The notes below the pieces were generated by a model, which saw nothing but the letters and a program-made list of their open reading frames with translations, searched no databases and had not been told where the DNA came from. Of a stretch of 64,000 nucleotides of DNA, positions 23,064 to 35,251 are shown piece after piece. This DNA comes from Candidula unifasciata (lineage: Eukaryota > Mollusca > Gastropoda > Stylommatophora > Geomitridae), in contig CAJHNH020000224.1 in NCBI GenBank assembly GCA_905116865.2, positions 2,544,910-2,608,909 on the forward strand. The letters are read 5' to 3'. The first letter of the stretch is position 1. Every line of letters starts with the position of its first letter. The position numbers and the translations under genes are program-made.

Positions 23064-23296
23064 CACGTGTTCCCACCATTTCTTCTTGATCCTCTATTAC
23101 ATTGCTTCCCTGTCAGATCAGAGAGACCCCCGCCTCCCCCCCCCCCCCCCCCGTATCACCCCGTCCCCTAATATTTCCGAAGTTCTGCCACGGCTCTCAT
23201 ATCTCTCAATAGCTGTATCAATTTATATTAGAATTTAAAAAAAAGGAGTTGAGTTTTTTCTTCTATTAAATGATATCACCGGTCCCTTTATTATGA

Positions 23297-23531
23297 AGTC
23301 GGCGTCTGTGCCTTAGGTGTTACGAACGCGCTTCGTAATGCCGGGGTGCCGGGTTCGATACCAGCTGCGAACGATTTGTCTTGCGTTGGTTACGACATTG
23401 GTACCGAGAGCTGACCGCTCAGGAATCAAAGGCAAACTACTGAACGTAAAATTAGCCTAGACAAACCACAACAGTCAGAAATTACTGGGGTTGGTTTTGA
23501 AACATCCTATAAAGAATAAGCAACTAACTTT
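23297..23531 (+). repeat. SINE3, near full-length
   Basis: The head has a degenerate box A (tgccttaggtg) and an exact box B (gttcgatac). The body shares the cttgcgttggtt and gcctaga blocks, and the tail matches the family (catcctataaagaataagc then aactaac). It carries a small insertion relative to the copy at 15300. Confidence 0.82.
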
Positions 23532-23569
23532 TTTTGGGTCATTATCAAAGGTTAACCTATGTAAAATTA

Positions 23570-23935
23570 ACACTTGTGAAATGAGATTCATGAAACCTAT
23601 CAACTTAACCATCCGAGACAAAGCTGGGAATTATATTATCAGACATATTGTAGGAACAAGACATTGCAGCAAATTCACTGAGAAACAGAAAATCAAATGG
23701 TTTGGTCATATAGTGAGAATGCAGCCATAACAACTACAAACGCAGGAGCTACATTTGAAAATATCTTTATTAAAATCTAGTGGCTTCCCTAAGAGAATAT
23801 GGACTGATGACATTAAAGAGCTTCTACAGCGACACGAAATGACAATAGCCATTGCTGCCTATCAAATAATGGATCGCGAACCATTCGTCCCCAAAACCCT
23901 TAACGTCAGAAGTGGAAATTGATGATGAAGATGAA
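23570..23935 (+). pseudogene. fam-F LINE 3' end
   Basis: The frame encodes NLTIRDKAGNYIIRHIVGT and KIKWFGHIVRM, the same C-terminus as the longer fam-F copy at 31900-33478. It ends in ATG-type repeats (gatgatgaagatga). 5'-truncated with internal stops. Confidence 0.78.
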
Positions 23936-24975
23936 TACGGATCTATTAAATTTCTTCCGCGGACACCTGGGAAAAAGCTGCACACCACCAGCTGAGATCA
24001 CGTCTCCACTACTTCTGGGGTCCAGGTGATGAATCAACGTTTGGAGAGGACCCAGACCTGTTCTTCGTTTATGATTTCCCCCCCCCCCCATGACTGTTGT
24101 TCTCACTGTTCATCGTTTCCGTGGTCTGTGTCTCTTCAGATTCCTCCGTGGTCTGTACATCAATGCTCTTTGTGGTATACTGGAAAGATATAAAACCGAA
24201 CGAAAAGTAGATCAGAGAGCTTCACAGTATAACAAAAACAAAGAAAACATGAACGTCGCGGCTATAGAGCCTTCATCAGCACATACCTAATTCACACAAA
24301 ACCACACGAATATACAAAATCACCTTATTGAGTATCCAGAAGCAGCTAAGTTGATGTCTTGCATGAATAATAATAATAAAAAAAAAAAAAAAAACGTGGG
24401 GCCCAACAAATGAATAGCCGTAGAATGCCAGAGACCGTACCTCGAGAATTTCAGACAAAACTGTGTGGACAGTTCAGTCCCTTGGGTATAAGCGTGCCAA
24501 AAAGGTACGCCTATCCGTCCACGCTCTTTTCTACTTCACAATTCCACTAAGGAGGTCAATAACACTGTCCTCATCCCCTAGTTTGCGACCCTTTAAAAAT
24601 AAAAGTTCGTTCCCTCCTCCGTTTGTTGGTTCGGTACAAGAAAAGAGGAAAGAATGCAGACAAAGTGAAACCTTGATTCCCTGTTCGGCATACTAGACAA
24701 GTTTCTAATATAAAAACAATAAGCACATCGCACTGGTTTCCCAGAAATGAAAAGACATGAACAGTCAACAATAAATCGACGACCAAGCAACACACAGTTA
24801 AGGAACTATACACAGACATACAATTGATAATATCAATTATTAGTTATAGTTCAACAGAAGTCACATTAAGAATAAGCGAGTTGTTGGCGCAGAGGCAATT
24901 GTCTGCATACTGAATTTATTACATAAATTGCGCATGAGCTAAAGTTTTAGTCACCACACAAACTGCTTCACTTTC
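23936..24975. other. No gene recognised; poly-C and poly-A runs
   Basis: A C run lies near 24078-24088 and an A run at about 24379-24394. The open frames here have no recognised motif. Confidence 0.4.
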
Positions 24976-25070
24976 CAGTAGCGAGAAGTCAGTAACGATA
25001 AGCGGTTGATACAGCCCTCTCCTCCAGTAGCGGAAGTCAGTAACGATAAGCGGTTGATACTGTCCTCGTT
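24976..25070 (+). repeat. Two-copy tandem duplication of about 48 bp
   Basis: Shared core: gaagtcagtaacgataagcg then gttgatac. Confidence 0.85.
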
Positions 25071-25449
25071 TTGACGGTCAAGTCATTAGGCAATTTAACC
25101 GTATACACTAGTTGTTAGTTTTATACAACGTCCGACAGTTTGAAGCTAAGACTTCTTCAGTAGATATGCGCTTTACTTAGATTCAGGAAAACAGAAAACT
25201 GGGAACATTCTTAATAAAACGTACTTTGGAATAAAACATAATTTACAATACCTTTTTTTTTTAAAAGAACTTATTCAGACCCGGACGCAGGGAATAATAC
25301 AGTCTAGGCTGTTTAAAATGTACATGACACGTAAGTTGATAATGTTTGATCGATTTAAATAGTTTTGAAGTCAACAAAACAAAAATATTGCCATCGTTTC
25401 TTCTCTGTTACTTATAACCCATTCAGTGTCTGAAATTCGTTATGTGTTT
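25071..25449. other. No gene recognised
   Basis: AT-rich; no supported feature. Confidence 0.4.
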
Positions 25450-25451
25450 AG

Positions 25452-25541
<90 letters not shown>
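25450..25541. repeat. (AT)n microsatellite
   Basis: About 45 AT dinucleotides with one AAA interruption near the start. Confidence 0.96.
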
Positions 25542-25543
<2 letters not shown>

Positions 25544-25796
25544 GAGCTGTTTTTCCCTCTTTCCAAACTGTAATATTGTGTGTGCAAATTTTTTTTCCTG
25601 ACGTTCATTGGCTGTAAACTCTGGCAGGAATTCAGGTTGCTCGTTCACTTCTGCACTTTGGTCTTGTTTCAAAGCATTAGGTTTGCCTACACATCTGCAG
25701 ATTTGGCCTAATTTATGCGGTCGTTGGTTCAGGTCCTGGCAGAACCCAATTTTTTTCAAAAGCAACCTTGGCTCCCGGGTCGACCTTGCCTTAAAA

Positions 25797-26637
25797 TTTT
25801 GCCACTTTAAGTCCAAGTCCAAGTCCTTTTGAGAGAAAAAAAAAAAAAAAAAGAGAAAAGCTCGACCACGTTCTGACTGCTGCTAGCTAGCCGAGGCTGC
25901 TAACAGTCTCCGCCTATATTTGTGGTCTGGGTTATTTGCGTCACTTTCGTGACTTAATTTTAGTGTTTGTGCCATTTCTGGGCTTGATGCTTCCATCCGA
26001 ATCAAACCGCTCGTCCTGTTGTCACTGGTGCATGTCTTCCTTCTTCTTTCTTGGTGTTTCCTGTTTGTTCTATCTCCCGTTGATCTGGCTAGACGTATCT
26101 CGAAGGAGAGCGAGCTTCCATACACAACGTCCTTTGGACCACCATTTATTATTTTAAAATTTTGAGTATTTTATTTTGCCAAAAAGTACTGAAAACTGTT
26201 TTTGAATTTGAATAGTTCCGAAATGTGAAAATTTTCCGCGTGTGACCATAGTGGTCTTATAATTGTCTTCCTGTAATATGAACGGGTTAGTCATATAATG
26301 GATATGTGTGTGAGAGTTTATGTGGAGCCTTAAGCGGGTCCAGTCGTCATTTGTTATTATGTGATCGGGTTGTGTTGACAGCTAAGCTCAGGTGTACGTA
26401 AATACCATATAACCGGAGCATCCAGCTCACTCTTTGAGATCCAAATGTTCGGCGATGAGAATTGCTGTTGCATGTTGGGTAACGAACTCAAGTGCTCTCT
26501 GTGGGAATGGGTTGGGGGGTTAAACTCATAGTGCATCCGAAAGAGTTAGGGAAGGGTGAGGGGATAGGGGGCAGGAGGCCATTCAGTCATTTCTCGTCGT
26601 TGCCGTCTTGCTGGATTCTAGCGTGGCCTTTTGCCGG
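25797..26637 (+). repeat. R2 dispersed repeat, copy 2
   Basis: Collinear with 9624-10436 over its whole length with indels. The first 60 bases differ in an A-rich stretch at about 25836-25858. Shared blocks include tgctagctagccga, ggaccaccattta, ttttaaaattttgagtattt, cgtgaccatagtggtctta-like sequence, and cgtcttgctggattctagcg at the end. It has no long open frame shared by both copies. Confidence 0.75.
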
Positions 26638-27323
26638 GACTATGTGTATTACGTTACCAACCTTTGCTATCATCCCAGTGATGGGGTGGTATTGGTGGTT
26701 ATGCGTTCTAGTCCTGTCATTATCGAGTCACTTGTTTTCCCTTTTTGCTTTCAGTCATATCTTGTTGTGAGTCCTGTCGGTCATGTACATGTTGTATGTT
26801 TGCTGTGGAATAGGATAGTTTTGTGTATGAATCCCCGGAGTATATGGACGCACACAACTAGGTGTATGCGTACATGCACTCGAGTATTCATACACGCAGA
26901 CAACACTACATATTTGCACGTTCTTTCACACTTATCCTTGTATGCATACCTAATTGGCATTACGTACACACGCAAACTCTTTCATATGCGTCTACCAATG
27001 CCTGTACTTACATTCGTAAAAAACGAGCACATCCACACGTAGTGACATTGACTCTTCCATGTCTTGTGCGTTATGTGTCGCTATGTCTGTAATATCGTCT
27101 GGTCGTGTCACTTTTTAAGTTGTGTCCCGTTACTGGTATGTGACCTGTCCGGTACTGTCTTATCATGTTCTGGTGGATGGTGTGTGTTGATGACGTTCTT
27201 GCTGCGTACACACTTCATTCCATTTGTTCTCATTAATTCACAGACATGCAGCAACACAATTTATGGGTTCTTTGAGTGCACTGTCATTTATACACACACA
27301 AATATATAAATATACACGCTCCC

Positions 27324-27324
<1 letters not shown>
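26638..27324. other. No gene recognised; CA/CAT-rich
   Basis: Scattered aca/cat motifs generate open frames on both strands without recognisable domains. Confidence 0.4.

Positions 27325-27381
<57 letters not shown>
27325..27381. repeat. (AT)n microsatellite
   Basis: About 28 AT dinucleotides with one TTT interruption. Confidence 0.95.
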
Positions 27382-27388
<7 letters not shown>

Positions 27389-27706
27389 CACTCATACCCA
27401 CATACACATGCATACAGTAATACATTTCTATATCCTTGTACTCGTTCATCTGTACCTTTCGCACAGCTATATTCCCACTGTCCTGTCCATACGTGATCCC
27501 TTACCATCCGCCTACATACATCGTGTCTTATTATCCATCCTATACATTAATGCACTCATACTACACGCACTCATCCTTGCGTATGCATCCATGTTCACAT
27601 CTATGCACTCATCATACTTACACTACCTCCCTTACGCTAGGGTGTCCGGAGTTACCATCTGATCAGTTCCTTCTGCTGTACTGAGTTGATCCTTAACCTG
27701 GTATTT
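27382..27706. other. No gene recognised
   Basis: Pyrimidine-, ATAC- and CAT-rich, low-complexity character. Confidence 0.4.
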
Positions 27707-29180
27707 TTAGTTTTGGTTTGTTTTAATAAGGTACTGTTTAACCAGTTTTTGGATGTCTTCATTGCTATCTACCATTAAACATTTGTTTGCAGTAATCTGT
27801 TGTTTGCGTTTTAGAAAATACTCCTTAATGGGTTTCCTCTCCAATTTATATTTAGTGCAGTTTATTATATACTGCCCTATTGTATTATGTTGAAAGCAGT
27901 CCAGACATAGTGGAGATGTAAATTTCTCTGGATGCCACCATAACCATAGTAGTTTGTTAGCTGGGATTTTCAGTTTGTCCCGTACCTGTGTGTTAAGGCT
28001 GGGCTCTTTAAGGTTATTGTAGGCATCTCTGCCATTATTGCTCCTTTGCCATTGCAGTTTCCACATTTTAATTATATGTCGTTTGATTATGCTGGTCCTT
28101 TCTGTTTTTCCGAGTCCTACATCTATTAAAACATCACATTTTGCTCCCTTTTTGGCTGCTATGTCAGCTTTTTCATTGCCTATTACACCTCTGTGTGCTG
28201 GTACCCATGCAATGGTGACTTGACATCCTTTATTCTTGAGCTGGGTTGTTAGATTTAAGATTGTTTCTTTAATATCTGGTCTACTGCTAGTTTTAAGTGT
28301 TTTTAACGTCTGCACTGAGAACAATGAATCTGTCAGTATGGTAAACTTAGTTGGAGGTTTATTAATTACCATCTCTAGTGCCTTCATTATGCCGACTAGT
28401 TCTGCTGTGCATACTGCCACATGATATGTTATTTTATATTCTCTTTGCATATTCCACTGTGGAATTATTACTCCTGCTCCTACTTCTCCTGCTTCATTCT
28501 TAGATCCGTCAGTGTATGCAACCAGGTTGTCTGATCGGATCTGGTCTATGTATTCCTCTGTTATTGTTTTGGCTTCAAATGTTTCAGTATTCTTATTAAT
28601 AATTTTCATCAGACTCATGTCTTTCCTGGGCAGCCCTAGTCTCCATGGAGGGATCTGAGGGACAAACCTAACGCATGCCTCTAGAGTCCTAGCTAAGTCC
28701 TCATCATCGTTAATTTCTAGTGCAGCGTCCCAGGCTGCTGGTCTCAGTATATCTCTGATCGGTCTGTCACCTAGGTGGGTAATGTTATGATGAAAAGCGT
28801 TTGAAGCTGGGTGTCTGGCATCGTTGGCCGCTTTCATCCAATAGCTATAAGTTAGTTGTTTCCTTCTGATGTTAAACGGTGTGATGCCTAGTGCTACCTC
28901 CATGGCCCCTCACGATGTCCCTTTACCAGCACCCATGATGAATCCTATCAAGTTTGCATTTGCTGTTTTCTGATGCTGATTCGTATACTACGCTTCCGTA
29001 TTCCATTTTGCCCCTAACGAAAGCTTTATAAAATTGTATTAGGGTGTCCTGGTGTGCTCGGCATCCGTTTCCTTTAATCATTCTTAGCATATAAAGTTTT
29101 ATTGTGTTAGCCTGGTTGGCGTGATGTTGACCATTTAACCAGGCGATCGCTGATTGGTCCATACAAAATAGGTTTCGCAC
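27707..29180 (-). pseudogene. fam-G-like LINE: RT thumb and RNase H, 5'-truncated
   Basis: Two minus-strand frames (29180-28923 and 28903-27707) are separated by a frameshift near 28920. The first encodes the RT thumb (QFYKAFVRGKMEYGSVVY). The second begins MEVALGITPF, matching the same position of the fam-G element at 4254-8047, and continues through RNase H (AYTDGS near the middle, TAELVGIMKALE, TDSLFSV, AHRGVIGNEKAD) to a partly eroded C-terminal Cys motif (the His position has drifted). It diverges clearly from the 3.2-8.8 kb copy, so it is an older relative. No poly-A tail or 3' tandem repeat is visible at 27707. Confidence 0.88.
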
Positions 29181-29245
29181 TAAATGCCGAATACGTCTGG
29201 AGGCTTAGGAAAAAAGTTCCTTTCTTTTTCTTTATTTAACAATAG

Positions 29246-29464
29246 CGTTCGAAACCCACGGCTGGCTGCGTGGATTTGTATCGTGGTATGGGGCATCGCA
29301 GGTCGACCCGGCCTAAAATGGGTACCAGGATGTATGTCCTGGGGGAGTAAAGACGACCACATTACCCATCTAGTGCTGATTGGTCTGTAAAATTATGGGT
29401 GCTCTTCCCATATTTCCGATGCGCTTAAAGGCGTAAAAACGGATCTTTACTTTTTACTTACTTA
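29246..29464 (+). repeat. SINE1, lacking box A
   Basis: Begins at box B (gttcgaaac) and carries the full body and tail (gggtaccaggatgtatgtcc, ggtctgtaaaattatgggtg, ttactttttacttacttatt). 5'-truncated. Confidence 0.85.
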
Positions 29465-30702
29465 TTTAATAAAACTCAAAAACCGGCATTGTACCGCCTT
29501 GAGCCTGAAAAAGATAACCCGGGAATAAATATCTACAGAATAATTCAGCTACATAACGTCGTTGGTAAACTCCTATAAAAAATGTACACAATCATGACTT
29601 GCAAATTTGAATCAATTGGTCTTTTGGTCGCTACATCATGAGGTTATCATTCATCGGAAAGAGGTATTTGGTGCAATGCTGCAGAATTTGAATACGACAC
29701 TAAGGGAATTTTCTGGCACGAATAGAAACATTCCCTGTCGATAATAACTTAGAAGATGCGTGTGACAGAGTCCCATGCGATATGCTATTCTAATTACTTT
29801 TTTCATATGCAATAGAGACAAAACGAGTCAACTAGAATGCAGTGGCTTTCTTGGAAACTTCATCACCCGAGAATAGGACTGAAGGTTTCACCTAACTGGT
29901 GTAACCGTTACGGTTGGCCTATTTATAATTTCTTTGGGGGTCGAATGGGTATTTATCTCAGATCTGTCTTGTAGATCTCCGGTCAGGATTTAGATTTTTT
30001 GTTCTTAACCTCGGAATGGTGTGGTAAACCCTTAGGTAACAGCCCGTTCGGAGAATACAAACTGATCGATCGAGCAGTGTCACTGCGATGCGATGCATAT
30101 GTATTGTCATTGTATCGGTACTGCACTTTAACAAATAATAACAAAAGAAAACAATTTAATACCTTTCATTGCCATCATCATCACCACTACCACCATGATC
30201 ATTGTCATCTTTCGCAGTCTCACAGATAGCGAAGAACTCGTTTTAATATGAATATGTCTTTTAACCTTCTAAATAACTGCAGACCTTCTCAATTGCCTCA
30301 ATAATCATGACGACAAATTAGCATATTTTTAGGACCACAGCTGGCTCTCTGTTCTTCAAGAAATTACCTTTAAAATGTATGCACGTTTCATAATCCAAAC
30401 TGATATCAGATTTCCCTTGGTGGAATTAAAATATTCATTGTTACCAACCGTCTTTAAAACACAGTATACACACATAATCTGATAAGAAATAAAGAGACGG
30501 ATTTTATAATGAAAACAAAAAACAAACAAAACCCAGCCATGAATCAAAGCATATCATCCAAATAGGCACCATTAATATATGATCAGTTAAAAGGGAAAAG
30601 ATAAGTAACCCACCATTTTGTTTAGCTAGTAAAAGCTGCTTCGTTACATATGCAATGTTCGGCCAATGGTAAACATTAGGTTTGTTTTAATTTCGAAAAA
30701 AA
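29465..30702. other. No gene recognised
   Basis: Apart from a very short RT-like string near 29745-29800 (see rejected items), nothing was supported. Confidence 0.4.
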
Positions 30703-30892
30703 GTGCTTTTGATACCGTTAAATAGATGCTTTTGATACCGTTAAATAGATGCTTTTGATACCGTTAAATAGATGCTTTTGATACCGTTAAATAGATGCTT
30801 TTGATACCGTTAAATAGATGCTTTTGATACCGTTAAATAGATGCTTTTGATACCGTTAAATAGATGCTTTTGATACCGTTAAATAGATAAGA
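30703..30892 (+). repeat. 23-bp minisatellite, eight copies
   Basis: Unit tgcttttgatacc plus gttaaataga, repeated eight times at exact 23-base spacing with essentially no variation, so recently expanded or homogenised. Confidence 0.97.
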
Positions 30893-31054
30893 TAAGTTAT
30901 TAAGGATGAATTCAAATCAAACATCATATTCATCTGCTATCATCCTCACAGTCAGACATCGGTCTTGGCGTATTCGTTATCTGACCTTAGCAATACATTT
31001 ATCATTACGAACAGAAGGAAGAGAGAGTTACTGAACGAAATTTTTAAAATTAAA

Positions 31055-31860
31055 ATATATAGCACTCTTTTTTTAAAGCATACTGGAGAGACAGACTGGG
31101 GGCAAAAGAACTGTGTTAGCAGTCTAAAAGAGTGCAACAAAGACTAGAGACGAAAAGTACTGACGGCCCACTGAAGCCAACCTTTTTTGTGGATATGGCA
31201 CCTTTTTAATTGTGTGGATATGGCACCTTACTGATTGTATGGATATGGCACATAACTGATTGTGTAGATATGACACCATAATGATTGTATGGATATGACA
31301 CTTTACTGATCGTATGGATATTGCACCTTACTGATTGTATGGATATGACACCTTACTGATTGTGTGGATACTGCATCTTATTGATTGTGTGGATATGACA
31401 CCTTAATGTTTGTGTGGATATTGCACCTTACTTAATGTGTGGATATGAAACCTTACTGATTGTGTGGATATGGTACTTTACTGATTGTGTGGATATGACA
31501 CCTTACTGATTGTGTGGATATGGCACCTTACTGATTGTGCGGATATGGCACCTTACTGATTTTGTGGATATGACACCTTAATGTTTGTGTGGATATTGCA
31601 CCTTACTTAATGTGTGGATATGAAACCTTACTGATTGTGTGGATATTACACCTTATTGATTGTGTGGACACGACACCTCACTGATTGTGTGTATACGGCA
31701 CCTTACTGATTGTGCCGATATGGCACCTTACTGACTGTGTGAATGCAATGGAAGCTCACGTTGTTATACGATTACCAGTAGCAGTTTGTTGGAGGTACAC
31801 TTACGGTTAGTTTCAAGTGATTATTACATATTTTATAAAATGTTTTAATAAATGGTTTAT
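31055..31860 (+). repeat. R3 flanks (copy 1) surrounding the 25-bp minisatellite
   Basis: The left flank (aaagcatactggagagaca, about 31074-31092) and right flank (ggaggtacacttac, about 31791-31804, plus following bases) match the two ends of 33593-33780. Between the flanks this copy holds a minisatellite, whereas the other holds about 100 bases of different sequence. Confidence 0.6.
31188..31745 (+). repeat. 25-bp minisatellite, about 22 copies, with higher-order structure
   Basis: Unit approximately gtgtggatatggcaccttac plus tgatt, with variants (gacacc, ttgcacc, gaaacc). A run of variant units recurs in the same order about 175 bases apart (from about 31392 and about 31567), so blocks of about seven units were duplicated together. 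Confidence 0.93.
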
Positions 31861-31899
31861 ATGTTTACAACCCAACAACTATCATCAACAACAAGAGAG

Positions 31900-33478
31900 G
31901 CATACCTCTATTTAGTCCACAATAGTGATTGGCAAGATGGGCAGAGTATTTTCAAGAACTTCGCAACCCCACAGGCAAAGTAGATAATTTTAACTTTGTA
32001 CCTCAAAAATGCGAACAGGAGGAACCAAATTTCATAGCAGCGGAAGTAAGAGCAATTATACAGAACAGCCCCAGAAACAAAGCACCAGGTATAGATGGAA
32101 TTAATACAGAAGGGATCCAAGCACGCGGAAAAGTGGGTGTTAAATGGCTTACTAGAATTGTTAATATAGCTTGGGAAGAAAGAAAGACCCAGCTGAGTGG
32201 CAATAGACACTGTTAGTACCGCTATGGAAAAAGAAAGGTAATATGAGAGAATGTGAAGCATACAGAGGTATATCACTACTGAGTCACGTAGGAAAAATTT
32301 ACGCTAAATTACTAGAACAGATAGTTATACCCATAACTGAACAACAGCGAAGAGCATTAGAATTCGGTTCCAGAAAAGGCAGAGAATACACAGATGCAAG
32401 TGAATGAGAAAGCCATTAAGTATAATACCAAACAGAATATCGTATTTGTAGATCAGGAAAAGGCTTTTTATAAAGTGGATAGAAACAAACTGTGGTCTGT
32501 TCTTGAAAACTACGGGGTACAAGGATGGTTACTAGAGAACATCATAGGCATGTACCACACAAGCCAAAGTGCAATAGGAACACAAGAAGGCATATCAGAT
32601 ATGTTCACAGTCAACACAGGTGTGAGACAAGGATGTGTGCTCTCCCCACTTTTATTTAACATCTATATAGACAGAATATTTAAAGAAGCAAGTTCTGATA
32701 CAGAAAACATAGACCTTTATTATCATGCGGAAGTACACACATCAGGAGACGTTATCGATTCACCCGCATTAAACGAATTACTATTTGCTGACGACCAGTG
32801 CTGTTCTACCCTGAAAAAGATAGACTGTAAGACCACATAAACAGGTTAAACTCAGCACGCAGTAAATACAGCATGCAGATCAATGTTAACAAAACCAAAA
32901 CAAAGCAAGTTAGTAGAAACCCTGCCCCACTACACATACAGCTGAATGGTTCTGCTCCGAATCAAGTTAGGGAGTTTAAATATCTAGGAAGTAAAATCAC
33001 AGAATTTACAGAAAAATAGAAACCAGATGTCAGAAAGCAAGTGCACTTATATACCAACTGTCACCCTTATTAAGACATCCAAGCATAACTATGAGTGCAG
33101 AGAGACAGATTGTTAATAGCATATTCATCCCAACATAAAGCTACCAATGCCAAACATGGACACTATCTAAAGCCCATATACGCAAAATCACCACCTGCGA
33201 GATGAGGTGCCTAAGAAAAGTAGCCAACCTAACCATCCGAGATCGAGTGAATAATGAAACTATAAGGCAAATTGTGGGGACGACACCTTGTACTAGATTC
33301 ATCAAGAAACAGCAGATCAGTTGGTTTGGCCATCTCGTTAGAATGCCGCAAGTTCAAAAGACACTCTACGCCTTCATGGCATGACAATAGCCAGTGGCAG
33401 CCCAAGTGCACTGGATCACAAATTATTCCTCCCCACGCCGCTTAACGACAGAAGTGGTTTATGATGATGATGATGATG
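31900..33478 (+). pseudogene. fam-F non-LTR retrotransposon reverse transcriptase (broken)
   Basis: The RT domain is spread over several frames. RT fingers include KAPGIDGINTE (about 32083-32115) and, in another frame, YRGISLLSHVGK. The palm has FVDQEKAF, GVRQGCVLSPLLFNIYID (about 32622-32680) and LLFADDQ (about 32776-32799), where ADD is the catalytic pair. A YLGSKI block follows, then stops, then the C-terminal NLTIRDRV...KKQQISWFGHLVRM at about 33230-33350. The endonuclease is not seen. The 3' end has a run of GAT triplets at 33464-33480 before a CA/AT microsatellite. Clade not assigned; no RNase H. Confidence 0.87.
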
Positions 33479-33498
33479 ATAAATACATGTTTTTTTTA

Positions 33499-33592
<94 letters not shown>
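33464..33592. repeat. Compound microsatellite (GAT)n-(CA)n-(AT)n
   Basis: GAT triplets forming the fam-F tail are followed after 20 bases by about 21 CA and then about 21 AT dinucleotides. Confidence 0.95.
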
Positions 33593-33594
<2 letters not shown>

Positions 33595-33780
33595 CACTCT
33601 TATTAAAAGCATACTGGAGAGACAAGTCGAAGGCAGTTACATCTTTCACCAATAATATTTCCCCTTCTTTTGTGTTACTGCAACTGGTAACTGTATAGTT
33701 ACTAAAACCTCACAATTCATATGTTTGTAATGGGAGGTACACTTACGCGTAATTTGGAATGATTAATAACATTTATTGTG
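33593..33780 (+). repeat. R3 flanks, copy 2
   Basis: Shares aaagcatactggagagaca with 31074-31092 and ggaggtacacttac plus following sequence with 31791-31840, and lacks the minisatellite. Confidence 0.6.
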
Positions 33781-34139
33781 TTTGTGTGAGTGTGTGTGTG
33801 TGTGGGGGGGGGGGGTTGTTTTAAAGCCCACCTGTATGTTAGAGCCCCAAATATAATCAAGAAACGCTAAAGAAATTACTGAACAAAGCAGTATTTGAAT
33901 ATTTGAAAAGGAAAGAAGGTATAATCTATGGATATCACTACTGATATTATTACAGTTCTTACACTTAGCATCAAGAAAATTCGTTACAATCTAAATTTCC
34001 TGGGGAAATTGATGTATATAAAATGGGATGAATTATGGACTAGTGAAGAAATCAAATATGGAAAACAGACTAATGAAGAGACCGGATTAAATTAACAGTA
34101 TGAAAGCTTGTCCACACAGAGCATGCTTCGGCAAATATA
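33781..34139. other. No gene recognised; G run
   Basis: GT repeats and a G run at about 33803-33814. No gene supported. Confidence 0.4.
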
Positions 34140-34575
34140 AACTGCCGCCCTAGGTGTAGAGTGGCTTACATTGTTGGATAAGACTCTGATCAGGAGCAAA
34201 TCGCTGATTTTCTGTCCAGAATATTCGGGTGTGCGGGGTAATGAGCAGGCTGAAACACTGGCTGCTGCTACATTTCTTGGCGATGATCTACATTGATAAA
34301 GCGGATGTTATGAAGGCTTTGTGTGATCCAGTGGACTATGCAACAGAACAGAGCATCTATACATTATAGGCTAATTCAGCGTGAGAAAAAACGTGGGGGG
34401 GGGGGAGGCTGGGGGGGGGGGGGGGTGACAGAGGGAAAACATTCAACACTGAGAGAAACATATATGAGGACTTTTAATCAGGTTGCAACAGGTACTATTA
34501 GCAATTCAACTCGACTCGAAAGGAAACGGAACATGTGTGGGAATGTCCCAAGTACGGGACGTCAATTCTTGATTA
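34140..34575 (+). pseudogene. fam-D RNase H remnant
   Basis: A short stretch encodes FCPEYSGVRGNEQAETLA, matching the end of the fam-D RNase H at 53990-54060 (a GPGNAGVVGNERAG block). A second stretch after a G run (34397-34427) encodes FNQVATGTIS, seen also in the minus fam-D copy near 43000. Stops and G-run expansions break it. Confidence 0.6.
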
Positions 34576-34710
34576 ATTTAGTAATTCATTCATTCATTCA
34601 AGATTGCCTAGTTATTGATCTTGTTGTCTTATCCTGGCTTTTTCCCCATAAACCTTGCCAATCACTATAACGTTATCCAGTTTATTATTTCTGTGTGCCT
34701 TTTCCCCCAG

Positions 34711-34809
34711 GTCTCTTCAAATTTACAGTCTGTTTTGCATTGCTGCTGTGTGTAGGATACCTCATATTCGAAGTAAACGAGACCTCTTGGAGAAAATTTT
34801 CACAGCTGC
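34711..34809 (+). CDS. Candidate exon encoding a single membrane anchor
   Basis: A 99-base open exon is bounded by a strong acceptor (pyrimidine-rich stretch then cccccag at 34704-34710) and a donor (gtgagt at 34810). It starts and ends in phase 1. It encodes a hydrophobic segment of about 20 residues (FKFTVCFALLLCVGYLIFEV) preceded by a Lys and followed by a potential N-glycosylation site (NET) and a basic Trp-Arg-Lys stretch. This is the layout of the signal-anchor and start of the stem in Golgi type II membrane proteins. Its phase fits the exon at 57639 exactly, so it could be the anchor of the DUF1647-like gene, across a 22.8-kb intron. That link is inference; it could belong to another gene or be chance. 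Confidence 0.5.
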
Positions 34810-34929
34810 GTGAGTCCCTGTTTGATTTTATTGTTATGAGAGGAGAGAGGGAAAGGGGAGAGTGGAGAGGTATTTTGAGTCCGTGCTGAAACAGATTCCG
34901 CCTTGGTGAAGAATTTTACCAGACCCTGA

Positions 34930-35220
34930 AACGTTTTAAAAGAGGGCTAAGTTGCCTTTAGTTCTGCTCTTTTCATTTGTACCTCAGCATCTCTGTTGGC
35001 TTATATCTCTTTAGCTTTCAACTCCATGGTTATTTTCTCTTTCTTGAGCTCTGTATTGCAGATCAAATCCCTATCCTTAAGGACTACAGAATACTCGAAT
35101 TCTTGCACTTTATCAGCAACTGTACAGCCAACTCTTTGTCTTTCAACGATACTGGCAAAGCTGCTTACGGCACTAGTTCTCTCTCTCTCTCTTTCTCTCT
35201 CCCTCTCTCTCTCTCTCTCG

Positions 35221-35251
<31 letters not shown>

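Noticed and set aside
25660..25797. tRNA-like stretch with ggttcaggtcc before R2 copy 2
   Set aside because: Box A and box B are both imperfect and there is no second copy, so chance is likely.
26638..27690. Cluster of overlapping open frames with Tyr-, Thr- and His-rich translations
   Set aside because: Low-complexity CA/CAT sequence; no domain, splice signals or conservation between strands.
29745..29800. A string resembling an RT palm motif (LEDACDRVP)
   Set aside because: Under 20 codons with stops on both sides and no further RT motif nearby; kept only as a hint of old LINE debris.
30703..30892. Regularly spaced 23-bp units considered as a CRISPR array
   Set aside because: Units are directly adjacent with no variable spacers and the genome is eukaryotic; it is a minisatellite.
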